Shown here in pieces: positions 13,533 through 23,400 of a DNA stretch of 38,775 bases (positions are counted from its first letter, which is position 1; each line of letters begins with the position of its first letter). Made by a program: the position numbers and the translations under genes. The DNA comes from Patescibacteria group bacterium (GTDB taxonomy: Bacteria > Patescibacteriota > Minisyncoccia > Portnoybacterales > GWB1-42-6): contig JAHIST010000087.1 of NCBI GenBank assembly GCA_018818145.1, positions 1 through 38,775 on the forward strand, written 5' to 3'. Under the pieces are notes generated by a model. That model made no database searches and was not told the origin of the DNA. It saw only the letters and a list, made by a program, of their open reading frames with translations.

Positions 13533-14675
13533 GTGATTGTAGGCGTTGATATCCGAGTTTTAGCTCGCGGCACGCGTACGGGGATAGAAGAATACACCCT
13601 TAATCTTCTGTCCCGTCTTTTGTCTTTGGGCAAAAACATAAAATTCAAGCTTTTTTATAATGCTTTTAATAAAAGTGAACTGGATTACGATTGGTTGAAT
13701 TTGCCCAACGTTGAGCTAAAAGAATTTTCATTTCCCAATCGCTTAATTTTCGACCCGTTGGCTAAATTTTTAAAGCTGCCAAAAATAGACAAGTTGTTGG
13801 GCGGTGCAGATGTATTTTTTGCCCCACATTTTTTATTGAGTCCGGTTTCTGATAGATGCCGAAAAATTATTACTTTTCACGATTTGTCATTTGAATATTT
13901 TCCGGAATTTTTCCCTTGGCGCAAGCGGCTGTGGCACGATTTTTTGAATCCGCGGGCCCGGGCGCGCCAGGCGGATAAAATTATTGCGGTATCTGGCTCA
14001 ACCAAGAATGACTTGACTGGTTGGTACAGCGTGCCGGGAAAAAACGTCAGAGTGATTTATTCTGGCGTAGGGGAAGAGTTTAAAAAATTGGAAATTGGAA
14101 ATTGGAAACTGGAAATTTCTGGCAAATATAATTTGCCAGGCAAGTTTATTTTATATTTCGGCACGATTGAGCCGCGCAAAAATATCAATGGCCTGGTCCG
14201 AGCTTATGAAATTTTAAGGCAGGACTACAAAATTAACGATTTTAAGTTAGTAATTGCGGGCAGTCGTGGGTGGCTGGACGAGCAAATATTCGCCAATGTC
14301 AAAAAATCAATCTACGGGGCGGATATAATTTTTACCGGTTTTGTCAGGCCACAGGATAAAATTTATTTGTATAATTTGAGTTCGCTTTTTGTTTATCCAA
14401 GTTTTTTTGAGGGTTTTGGTTTTCCGCCGCTGGAAGCGATGGCCTGCGGTGCGCCGGTTATTTGTTCCAACACCTCTTCATTTCCGGAAATAGCCGGCGA
14501 GGCGGCCTTAATGGTTGACCCTTATAATTTTGGCGAAATTGCCTGGGCGATGGCCGAAGTTTTAAAAGACTCGCGACTACAAGGGAATTTGGTCAATAAA
14601 GGGTTTGAACAAATTAAAAAATTTTCCTGGGACAAATGCGCGCGAGAAACACTGGATTTCATAACTAACAACTAA
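13533..14675 (+). CDS. GT4-family glycosyltransferase
   Basis: The 380-aa GT-B enzyme begins IVGVDIRVLARGTRTGIEEY and has ITFHDLSFEYFPEFF, KIIAVSGSTKNDL, YFGTIEPRKNINGLVRAYE and the EX7E motif FEGFGFPPLEAMACGAPVIC. The start is GTG 13533, embedded in ATTTGTGA micro-repeats of the intergenic spacer. A micro-repeat TTGGAAATTGGAAATTGG (14088-14118) encodes KKLEIGNWKLEIS between residues of the inter-domain region and looks inserted. It probably adds a hexose to the growing lipid-linked glycan of this block. Donor and acceptor are unknown. Confidence 0.88.
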   Translation: MIVGVDIRVLARGTRTGIEEYTLNLLSRLLSLGKNIKFKLFYNAFNKSELDYDWLNLPNVELKEFSFPNRLIFDPLAKFLKLPKIDKLLGGADVFFAPHFLLSPVSDRCRKIITFHDLSFEYFPEFFPWRKRLWHDFLNPRARARQADKIIAVSGSTKNDLTGWYSVPGKNVRVIYSGVGEEFKKLEIGNWKLEISGKYNLPGKFILYFGTIEPRKNINGLVRAYEILRQDYKINDFKLVIAGSRGWLDEQIFANVKKSIYGADIIFTGFVRPQDKIYLYNLSSLFVYPSFFEGFGFPPLEAMACGAPVICSNTSSFPEIAGEAALMVDPYNFGEIAWAMAEVLKDSRLQGNLVNKGFEQIKKFSWDKCARETLDFITNN

Positions 14676-14697
14676 AAACTACTAACTAAAAACTGAT

Positions 14698-15894
14698 ATG
14701 CGAATCGGTATTGACGCCCGCTTCTTTGGCCCGCGGGGCAAGGGGCTTGGGCGTTATACGCAAAAATTAATTGAATCGCTTCAAGAAATTGATAATCAGA
14801 ACGATTATGTGATTTTTTTGCGCCGCGAAAATTTTAATGAATTCCAGCCGCAAAACCCGCGCTTCAAAAAAGTTTTGGCTGACTACCGCTGGTACAGCGT
14901 GGCGGAACAGATTTTTTTACCATTTGTTATTTACAGGCAAAAAATAGATTTAATGCATTTTCCCCATTTTAATGTGCCGGTTTTATATTTTAAGCCGTTT
15001 GTTGTAACTATCCATGATTTGATTTTACGCCATTTTGCCACGCGCCGCGCCTCAACACTGGGATCGGTTAAGTATTGGTTTAAAAATCTGGCCTACCGGG
15101 CGGTTTTTCGGTTGGCTATCAGTCGGGCGAAAAAAATAATCACAGTTTCGCAATATGTCAGAAACGATATTATAAAATGTTTTAAAATAAAACCAGAAAA
15201 AATAGTGATGACTCACGAAGGAGTGCCGCAAAAAAATTCAAAATTCAAAAAGGCCACACCACCCCTTTTCCCTTCGGCAAAAGCCTACCAAAATTCAAAA
15301 GTAATTTTAGAAAAATACGGAATAAATAAACTATACCTGCTTTACGTGGGCAATGCTTATCCTCATAAAAATTTGGAGCGGCTATTGGGGGCTTTTAAAA
15401 TTTTAGTTGAAGATTTTAAAAAAGATATACAGCTTGTGCTGGCAGGCGAGGAGGATTATTTTTATCGCCGCTTGGAATCGTGTAATATTCTCATACTTCG
15501 GAGTATGGGAATATTACACGGAGAGCAATACGGTAGGGTAATTTTCACTGGTTTTGTGCCCGATGAAGAATTAGCTGGATTTTATAAAAACGCCAGCGCC
15601 TATGTTTTTCCCTCGCTTTGTGAAGGGTTTGGCTTACCATCGCTGGAAGCGATGAGTCAGGGCGTGCCGGTGGTTTCGTCCGGCGCCACCTGTCTGCCGG
15701 AAATTTTGGGCGAAGCGGCAGTTTATTTTGACCCTTTGAATCCGCGCGATATGGCGGAGAAAATAAATCAAGTTTTGGCAGATGAAAATCTGCGGCGCGG
15801 TTTGATAAGTAAAGGCTTTGAGCAAATAAAAAAATATTCTTGGCGGAAGATGGGGGAAGAAACATTAAATATATATTCAAATGTAAATATTTGA
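14698..15894 (+). CDS. GT4-family glycosyltransferase carrying repeat insertions
   Basis: The 398-residue GT-B protein begins MRIGIDARFFGPRGKGLGRY and has TIHDLILRHFAT, KKIITVSQYVRNDI, YLLYVGNAYPHKNLERLLGA and the EX7E motif CEGFGLPSLEAMSQGVPVVS. It is a paralogue-like neighbour of the gene before it and probably acts on the same glycan. Two regions look foreign: an AAAATTCAAAA micro-repeat zone (about 15230-15302) between the two domains, and a perfect-looking hairpin (15479-15520) encoding the SCNILILRSMGILHG loop. Neither breaks the frame and all catalytic motifs remain. It follows a spacer built of ACTAACAACTAAAAACT units. Confidence 0.88.
   Translation: MRIGIDARFFGPRGKGLGRYTQKLIESLQEIDNQNDYVIFLRRENFNEFQPQNPRFKKVLADYRWYSVAEQIFLPFVIYRQKIDLMHFPHFNVPVLYFKPFVVTIHDLILRHFATRRASTLGSVKYWFKNLAYRAVFRLAISRAKKIITVSQYVRNDIIKCFKIKPEKIVMTHEGVPQKNSKFKKATPPLFPSAKAYQNSKVILEKYGINKLYLLYVGNAYPHKNLERLLGAFKILVEDFKKDIQLVLAGEEDYFYRRLESCNILILRSMGILHGEQYGRVIFTGFVPDEELAGFYKNASAYVFPSLCEGFGLPSLEAMSQGVPVVSSGATCLPEILGEAAVYFDPLNPRDMAEKINQVLADENLRRGLISKGFEQIKKYSWRKMGEETLNIYSNVNI
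15479..15520. repeat. Long hairpin inside a glycosyltransferase gene
   Basis: CGTGTAATATTCTCATACT pairs with AGTATGGGAATATTACACG (19-nt arms, one T/G position) around the 4-base loop TCGG. It is read in frame. The near-perfect symmetry is far beyond coding chance and suggests a palindromic insertion. Confidence 0.8.
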
Positions 15895-15931
15895 ATAGGA
15901 TGGGCGGAGCAATCCGTCTTTTTTCTGTGGA

Positions 15932-15959
15932 TTAAAACAATTTCCAGTCGTGATATAAT
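15932..15959 (+). promoter_or_regulatory. Extended -10 promoter of the DUF4012 gene
   Basis: TTAAAA, a 16-base spacer and TGATATAAT (TG-N-TATAAT extended -10). The -10 ends 7 bases before the ATG, so the predicted mRNA would start at or next to the start codon, that is, leaderless. Confidence 0.6.
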
Positions 15960-15966
15960 TTAATTA

Positions 15967-18681
15967 ATGGCTTATCGCAATGTTTTCAGCCAGATGTTTG
16001 ATGTACGTCCGTGTACGCAACTGGGCGGTTTAGATTTGGAACGGATAGAAAAAATCCAGCGCGTTTTAGATTTGGCACAAACAAAAGCGGGGCAGGAGCC
16101 GCAATTAAAAAGCGAGAAAGAATACGAAGCCAGGCGAGTTGTTGATTTGCGTGAAAAAATTGCCAAAAAGCTCCTGTTGGGAAATGCCGGAAAGCCGGTT
16201 CAGCCGCTTTCGCCCGACGAGCAAATTTTAAAATATCTGATTCCAGAAAAATCCATAGAGCCCCCTTCCTATAATCCCGAGATTTTGGAAAATTCTTATC
16301 CCACGCGCGAGGAAATTTTGGCGCAGTTGGAAGAAATTGAGCGGATTAATATTTATTTGCAAGAGCATAATTTTATTGATGAAGAAACAAAAGAACAGGT
16401 TGCGGAAGCAATAGACGAATCGCAAGACGAACTACTGAATATTTTGGCCCGGGTTAGCCCGGCGGATTTTGTAGAAGAACAGCAGATATCAAAAGTCATT
16501 GAAGAGGAGCCGGAAGAAATTGCTGTTTTCCGGCCAGTTCTGCCGTCTGAACCCTTGGCGGCCGAAGTTACGGTATCTGAAATTTCTGAATTGTTGCCAG
16601 CGGATCTGGCTGAACCCGGAAGCGCGCCCGAAAATAATATTTTTCAAGACGAGGCCGCGACGGAAATACCCGAACCATTAATTGCGCAAGAGCGAGATCA
16701 AAAACCGGAAGTCTGGGGATTTAGGCGCTCGGCCGTTGCCTTTATTAGCGCCGGCTGTTTGATATTTTTGGTAATTTTCGGTCTATCCTTAACCGGCCGG
16801 GGCTTGTCGGCAAAAGACAATATTTTAAGCTCCGGGCTTGAGGCTTACCGCGCAATGCTCGTTGGCAAGGAATCGGCCAGCCGGCTTGATTTTTCCGCGG
16901 CGCAGGCAAGCTTTTCTGCCGCTTATAGTAATTTTTTGCAGGCTGATCAGGAATTGGATAAAATGGGGCGCGCTCTTATTGTCGTGCTTGAACAGCTGCC
17001 CGGCGGCTCGCCGGTTGAATCTGGCTCTGCGTTAATTTCTGCCGGCAAAGATTTAGCTCAGGCGGCGCAGAGTTTTTCACGCATCGGCAGCTTAGTGGCA
17101 GTGCAAAAAATCGGAGACTATTTTTCTGGAAGCGGCGAATCTCTAACCCAAAAAGTCGCCCAAGCGCAAGGCGAACTTAAAATTGCGCAGGCTTATTTAG
17201 TTTCGGCTAACAATAATTTAAATAAAGTTAATGTTTCCGATTTGCCTTCTGATTTAGCACCTTCTGTTAGTTCGCTGAAAGAAAAATTGCCGGCAGTGGC
17301 AGCCGCAACCGCCGAGCTTGACCGCTGGAGCGGCGTTTTTTTGCAGGCCTTCGGGCATGAGCGCGTTCAAAAATACCTGCTTATCTTTCAAAATAACGCC
17401 GAAGCTCGAGCCACCGGTGGCTTTATCGGCACCTACGGCATTTTGGATTTGGACCAAGGACGGATAAAAAATCTTTTTATTGACGGCATTTTTAATTTAG
17501 ACGGCCAGCTTGACGAGAAGGTCGTGCCGCCTCGCCCAATCCAGAAAATTTCCACCGCCTGGTCAACGCACGACGCCAACTGGTTTCCCGATTGGCCGAC
17601 CTCAGCCAAAAAAATCATGGGTTTTTACGAAGCGGCCGGCGGCGGCGAAACCGTTGATGGCGTGATTTCTTTAACGCCTACGGTGGTGGAGCAGTTGCTG
17701 GCGCTGACCGGGCCGATAGATGTGCCGGAATTTAATTTGGCGCTGGACAAGGATAATTTTTCCGAGCTCATTCAGTATAAAGTGGAGTCTGACTATGATA
17801 AAGAGCTTAATCAGCCCAAAAAAATCTTGGCTGACTTTACGCCAAAATTTTTGGAGAAGCTCTGGGAAATCTGGCCGCAAAAATACGACGAAATTATTAC
17901 TATTGCCAGCAACGCTCTGGCCGAAAAACAAATCTTATTTTATTTTTCCGACCCGGCGCTGCAAGAAACTTTTGTGGAGCAGGGCTGGGCGGGCGAGGTG
18001 CTGCAAACCGACAAAGACTATTTGAGCGTGATTAATACCAACATCAATGGTTTCAAGACCGATAAAATGATTGAGCAGAAAATTTATCATAGCTCACAGG
18101 TTCAAAGCGACGGCTCAATTATTGATACGGTAAAAATTGTCAGAACGCACACGGGCGGCAAAAGCCTCTATGACTGGTATAACAAAGTCAACGCTAATTA
18201 TTTGCGAGTCTATGTGCCTCAAGGAAGCCAGCTTTTGTCGGCACAAGGCCACACGCGCGAGACCTACAGCGCGCCGGCTGATTATCAAAAATTGAATTTT
18301 AAAACCGATCCGGATGTAGCCGCCGAGGAGCAAGGAATGACGATTGATTCAAATTCGGGGACTCAAATTTTCACCGAATCTGGCAAAACCGTTTTTGGCA
18401 ACTGGGTTTATGTCAGCCCGAGCAAAACGGTTGAGGTAACTTATAGATATCTGCTGCCTTTTAAACTGAATTTGGGCGCTGACAGCTTCAGCTATAGTTT
18501 GCTGGCGCAAAAACAAGCGGGGAGTATAATGGATAGCGGTTTTGAAAGTATTTTAGAATTGCCGCAGGAATTCAAGATTGGCTGGCAGTATCCGGAAAAC
18601 TTGCAAATCTCCGGCTCACAAATTAAATTCAGCGGGAGCTTGAAGACGGATAAGTTTTATGGAGTGGTGTTTGCCAGGTAG
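15967..18681 (+). CDS. DUF4012 membrane protein
   Basis: The 904-aa protein has a long acidic cytosolic N-terminal region (about 1-245, Glu-rich, predicted helical), one membrane helix (about 252-272; AVAFISAGCLIFLVIFGLSL) and a large extracytoplasmic part. The latter contains the DUF4012 domain: NNAEARATGGFIGTYGILDL, STAWSTHDANWFPDWPTSAK and VDGVISLTPTVVEQLLALTG. The function of DUF4012 is not established; these proteins are often found near polysaccharide genes, as here. The acidic N-terminus is an added region. It has its own promoter directly before the ATG. A hairpin overlaps its stop, and murJ follows 34 bp later. Confidence 0.88.
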   Translation: MAYRNVFSQMFDVRPCTQLGGLDLERIEKIQRVLDLAQTKAGQEPQLKSEKEYEARRVVDLREKIAKKLLLGNAGKPVQPLSPDEQILKYLIPEKSIEPPSYNPEILENSYPTREEILAQLEEIERINIYLQEHNFIDEETKEQVAEAIDESQDELLNILARVSPADFVEEQQISKVIEEEPEEIAVFRPVLPSEPLAAEVTVSEISELLPADLAEPGSAPENNIFQDEAATEIPEPLIAQERDQKPEVWGFRRSAVAFISAGCLIFLVIFGLSLTGRGLSAKDNILSSGLEAYRAMLVGKESASRLDFSAAQASFSAAYSNFLQADQELDKMGRALIVVLEQLPGGSPVESGSALISAGKDLAQAAQSFSRIGSLVAVQKIGDYFSGSGESLTQKVAQAQGELKIAQAYLVSANNNLNKVNVSDLPSDLAPSVSSLKEKLPAVAAATAELDRWSGVFLQAFGHERVQKYLLIFQNNAEARATGGFIGTYGILDLDQGRIKNLFIDGIFNLDGQLDEKVVPPRPIQKISTAWSTHDANWFPDWPTSAKKIMGFYEAAGGGETVDGVISLTPTVVEQLLALTGPIDVPEFNLALDKDNFSELIQYKVESDYDKELNQPKKILADFTPKFLEKLWEIWPQKYDEIITIASNALAEKQILFYFSDPALQETFVEQGWAGEVLQTDKDYLSVINTNINGFKTDKMIEQKIYHSSQVQSDGSIIDTVKIVRTHTGGKSLYDWYNKVNANYLRVYVPQGSQLLSAQGHTRETYSAPADYQKLNFKTDPDVAAEEQGMTIDSNSGTQIFTESGKTVFGNWVYVSPSKTVEVTYRYLLPFKLNLGADSFSYSLLAQKQAGSIMDSGFESILELPQEFKIGWQYPENLQISGSQIKFSGSLKTDKFYGVVFAR

Positions 18682-18710
18682 GGATGCCGTTTAGCGGGGT
18701 TACTACCTGG
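18674..18710. repeat. Hairpin at the DUF4012-murJ junction
   Basis: CCAGGTAG (containing the DUF4012 stop) pairs with CTACCTGG 21 bases later, 5 bases before the murJ ATG. There is no T-run. It may affect murJ translation or mark a weak transcript end. Confidence 0.5.
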
Positions 18711-18715
18711 TTTGT

Positions 18716-20356
18716 ATGTTAATGTGGAAATTTTTTAATAATAAAATTCTCAACGGTCTCAACGGCCAGTCGCAGACCATAACCTCGGCTGCGATAATTT
18801 TGGCGGTGGCTTCGCTGGCCAGCCGGTTTTTGGGTTTGATTCGCGACCGGCTGCTGGCCGGCCAGTTTGGCGCGGGCGACACATTAGATATTTACTACGC
18901 CGCTTTTCGCATTCCCGATTTGGTTTATAATCTTCTGATTTTAGGCGCGCTATCGGCTGGTTTTATTCCGGTTTTTGTCAGCCTGTGGCAAAAGGGCGAG
19001 CGCGATGAAAAAGCTTGGCAATTTGTGAACAGCATTTTGAATATTTTGCTGGTGGGACTCATCATTTTGGGCGGACTTTTTTTTATTTTCGCGCCCTACT
19101 TGATGAAGCTAATCACGCCCGGATTTAGCGGAGAAAAATTTAATTTGACCGTGCAGCTGACCCGGATTATGTTTTTGAGCCCTTTGCTTTTAGGGATCAG
19201 CGGGATTTGGGGAGGGGTTTTACAAAGTTTAAAAAGATTTTTCGTTTTTTCACTCGCCCCGATTTTTTATAATTTAGGCATAATTTTTGGCATTTTGTTT
19301 TTGGTGCCGCGTTTTGGGATTTACGGATTGGCTTATGGCGTAGTTTTGGGCGCATTTTTGCATATGGTGATTCAACTGCCAACGCTTTTAAGCTTAGGTT
19401 TCCGTTGGCGGCCGGTTTTCAACTGGGCCGACGAAGGAATGCGGCGGCTGACAAAACTTATGGTGCCCCGCACTTTAACCCTGGCTGTTTCGCAGTTGAA
19501 TTTCGTGGCTATCACTATTTTGGCTTCAGGCCTGGCGGCCGGCAGTTTGGCGGTTTTTAATTTGTCTTTTAATATCTGGAGTTTTCCCTTGGGGATTTTA
19601 GCTGCCTCTCTGGCCATCGCCGCTTTTCCAATATTGTCGCAAAACGCGGCAACGAAAGACCGGCAGGCTTTTGCCAAAACTTTTTCGGTAACTTTTCGGC
19701 AAATTTTATTTTTAATTATTCCGGCCAGCGCTCTATTTATTGTGTTGCGCGCCCAAATCGTGCGCGTTGTTTTGGGAACGGGTAAGTTTGACTGGACAGA
19801 TACTATTTTAACTTTTCAGTCTTTGCAATATTTGACTTTGGGGCTTTTTGCCGAAGCGTTGATTTTGCTTTTAATTCGCGGATTTTTTGCGCTGGAGGAC
19901 ACCAAAACGCCTTTCTGGTTGGGTTTATTTAGTTCGGCGGTGCGGATTTTTGGCGCCTGGATTTTTGCGGCCTATCTGGGTGTGCCCGGCCTGGCCCTGG
20001 GTTATGCGCTCGGCGGCGTGGCCTATCTGATTTTGCTTTGGATATTTTTGGAAAGAAAAGTGGGGGATTTGAATTTTAGGGAAATTTTAAACAGCGGGCT
20101 CAAAATATTTTTAGCTTCTTTTTTGGCCGGCATGGCTGCTTATTTAATGTTGCAAGTAATGGATAAATTTGTGAACACTCATAAGGTTTTGGGCATTTTT
20201 GCGCAAGGACTGGCAGCCGGCATAGTTGGAATAATTGTTTATTTTTTAGCCGGTCTGATTTTGCGCTCGCAGGAGATGTGGGCATTTTACCGTTCGCTCA
20301 AAAATCGCCTGCCTTTCAAAACCGTCGCGCCGGATAAGGAATTAATTCAGGAATAA
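18716..20356 (+). CDS. murJ: Lipid II flippase MurJ
   Basis: MurJ moves lipid II across the cytoplasmic membrane for peptidoglycan synthesis. The 546-aa protein is hydrophobic throughout with about 14 helices. It shows the family N-terminus SAAIILAVASLASRFLGLIR, followed by DRLLAGQFGAG, DIYYAAFRIPDLVYNLLILG, and PVFVSLWQKGERDEKAWQFV, plus the FALEDTKTPFWLGL segment of the second half. Length is normal (about 500-550). Two nearby ATGs exist (18716 and 18722) and I cannot separate them. It closes the envelope block that begins at 10282. Confidence 0.95.
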   Translation: MLMWKFFNNKILNGLNGQSQTITSAAIILAVASLASRFLGLIRDRLLAGQFGAGDTLDIYYAAFRIPDLVYNLLILGALSAGFIPVFVSLWQKGERDEKAWQFVNSILNILLVGLIILGGLFFIFAPYLMKLITPGFSGEKFNLTVQLTRIMFLSPLLLGISGIWGGVLQSLKRFFVFSLAPIFYNLGIIFGILFLVPRFGIYGLAYGVVLGAFLHMVIQLPTLLSLGFRWRPVFNWADEGMRRLTKLMVPRTLTLAVSQLNFVAITILASGLAAGSLAVFNLSFNIWSFPLGILAASLAIAAFPILSQNAATKDRQAFAKTFSVTFRQILFLIIPASALFIVLRAQIVRVVLGTGKFDWTDTILTFQSLQYLTLGLFAEALILLLIRGFFALEDTKTPFWLGLFSSAVRIFGAWIFAAYLGVPGLALGYALGGVAYLILLWIFLERKVGDLNFREILNSGLKIFLASFLAGMAAYLMLQVMDKFVNTHKVLGIFAQGLAAGIVGIIVYFLAGLILRSQEMWAFYRSLKNRLPFKTVAPDKELIQE

Positions 20357-20430
20357 AATTATAATTAATATTAAAATTTTAAACATGCGGGTGGTGCAAA
20401 AGCAAAATTTTACATCATGCGTAAAAATAT

Positions 20431-23400
20431 ATGCCAAATCAAGATTTAAATAAATTTATAAAAGAAGCTTTAGCTTCCGGTAAAACGCTGGAAAATATCA
20501 AGACTGAGCTAACGGGCACGGGATGGGATGAAAAGGAAATTAGCGCCGCGACAAAAGAATTTATAAATCCAGCGGGCGATTTTTTTCATAAGAATAAAAA
20601 ATTACTTATATTTTTTGGGATAATCGCTGTACTTATCGCTGCGGGAATTTTAGGATGGTATCTTTATCCCAATTTTCAAAAACCAGCGCAGGCAAAATTT
20701 AGTCTTGAAGCGGTCAATGGCGACCAGGTTGGAATTGAACCCCAAACAACTTTTTTACTGAAAAGTTCGGAAAATATTTCTGAATCCGACGTGAAAAAAA
20801 TCGTGAAATTTGATCCGGAGATAGCCTTTAGCGTTAAAAAAATAAAATCGGTCCTAGGAGCTATTACCGAAACGATTCAGGCTAAAGCAGTCTATGAAAT
20901 AAAACCGCAGGATTCTTTGGCGCAAAGGCAGGTTTACCAGGTAAAAATTAATGACTCCGATTTTGCCGAGCACGAATACGGCTGGGCGTTTCAAACAAAG
21001 GCGGTTTTTCAGGTAACCCAAACGCATCCCAGAGACAAAGCGACAAGCGTTCCTTTAAATTCCGGCATTGAGATTATTTTTAACCGGGATAATCCGATCG
21101 GTCCAGAAAATAATTTTGAAATAAGTCCCAAAGTTGACGGTACCTTTGAAATAAACAGAAACAATACTTTAGTTTTCCTGCCAAAAAATTTGACTGCGGG
21201 AACGGTTTACACTATAACCATCAAGAAAGGATTAAGGGCTCAAAACACAGACGATACTTTGGTTGAAGATTTTTCTTTTGCTTTTGAGACCGGCTCTGGA
21301 AATTATGGAGAATATTCGTATTTCAGCTTTTCTGAAAATTTAATTGATTCTCTCCCGGAAATTAAACCGAGTCTTCAGATTTATTCCTATAATATTAATT
21401 TGGAAAATTTAAAGGCTAATGTTTATAGGTTCCCCGGGGCTGACGCATTCTTAAAATCTTATGTGGATAGCAGAAATTGGAATTGGTATTGGACAAATTA
21501 TTATTGGAAGGCTGGCAAAAACGATATCCCAAGTAACACTCAAAAAGTCGTATCTTTTAGGCCGGAAATTTCCACGGTTCAATATAATAATTTTTTTGAA
21601 ATTCCGCAGGTACTTGATGCGGGTTTTTACTTGGTAGATGTTGAATATTCCGGGGGACGACATGAACAGGCCTGGCTTCAGATAAATCCGCTTTCTCGTT
21701 ATTTTTCTGTAAGTCCAGATAAGAGTTTTGTCTGGATTCAGGATTTTAATAAAAAAGAGCCGCAAAAGGATGTAAAAATTAGCTATGTCGGCGGGGGCGA
21801 AGAAAAAAATTTAGGCGTGACCAATCAGGACGGATTGCTGGAATTTGCGACTCCCGATTCGCTAAAAAATCAGGACATAAAAGATTTTAAACCTAAATTC
21901 TTCAAAGCTCAAAAAAGCGGATTACCCGAGTTTCTAATCGCCATCACCGACCGCTGGGGGTATCGCTCAAGTGTTTCCCAGGGGAATCTTTACTGGAATT
22001 ATATTTCTACCGATCGCGCGGTATATCAGATATCGGATTCAATCAAATATTGGGGCGTAGCTAAGGGCCGCCAGTCTGACATAAAAGAAAAGATGGTGAA
22101 TGTCGGGCTTTACTCTTATGGATATTATTTTTATGGCTACGATTCTTCGCAAGATATCCCGGTTGTTTCGCAGGACGTTTTAGTTTCTCAATTTGATACG
22201 GTTGAAGGCGAGCTGAATTTTAAAGGGCTTTCCCCCGGCTATTATGTTTTGCAGGTTAAAAACGGCAAAAACATAATTTCATCCGTTTCGGTTGAGATTA
22301 TGACTTATACCAAGCCGGCTTATGAAATCAAAATTACCCCTTCTAAAGAGGCTGCGTATGCCGGCGAAAACATTATTTTCCGCGTTGCGGCCAATTTTTT
22401 TGACGGAACGCCAGTATCTAAGCTGCGTTTGAAATACTCCGGTTACTGGGATTCGTCTTTTAGCGGAGAATTAATATTAAATGGAAACGGCGAAGGGGAA
22501 GTGACTTATACGCCGCAATATATAGAAACAGACAGTTTTTATTATCCCAGAAGCCTTGAATTGACATTTCAGCCGGTTTTATCAGAGGAGGGAGAAATTT
22601 GGGGCAGCGCCAGCGTTTTGGTCTTTGGTCCGAATATTTATTTGCAGGCATTCCAAGAAAATCAGTCCGGAGACAATTATAAAATTACTGCCAAGACAAA
22701 CAGAATTGACATAATCAAGGGTTCAATTTCAGAAAATAATTATCAGCCGGAATATATCGGTGAGCCGGCTTCTAATTTTACGCTTTCGGCAGAGTTAATT
22801 AAAACGGTTTATGTCAGCCGGGAAACGGGTCAGTATTACGATCCGATTAATAAGGTTGTCAGAAAAATTTATGATTACAGCTCCTATGACCAAAGTATTG
22901 AGCAGTTTTCGGGGCAGACGAACAGCTCCGGCGAGTGGATTTTTACCAAAACCGTGCCGCAGGAACAAAATGCCAGCTATAGAATGATTTTTTCCGGGCA
23001 TGATAATCAGGGCAGAAGAGTCAAGCAAACTGTCTATTTTTACCGGCCATATTATAACGAATCTTCCGACTTCTCAATTTCCCTGAAGGGTAACAAGGCA
23101 GATAACGAGGAATATTCCATCGGTGAGAAGATAAATCTTGAGACAAAAATAGAGCGGGGCGACAAACCCGCTAATCCAAAGATTTTATATTACAGATTTA
23201 AAAACAGCATTGAAGAGGTTTTTGTTTCGGGCAATTATCAGATTCAGGAGGAATTTGGGACGGATTTTGTGCCTTCGGAACAATATATGGCGGTAATGCT
23301 TGGTCCCAGTGGTTTTGTGGAGACTAATTCTGTTATGATTCCTTTCAAAAAAAGCGACCGGAAGCTGAATATCCAAATCAACCCCGACAAAGAAAGCTAT

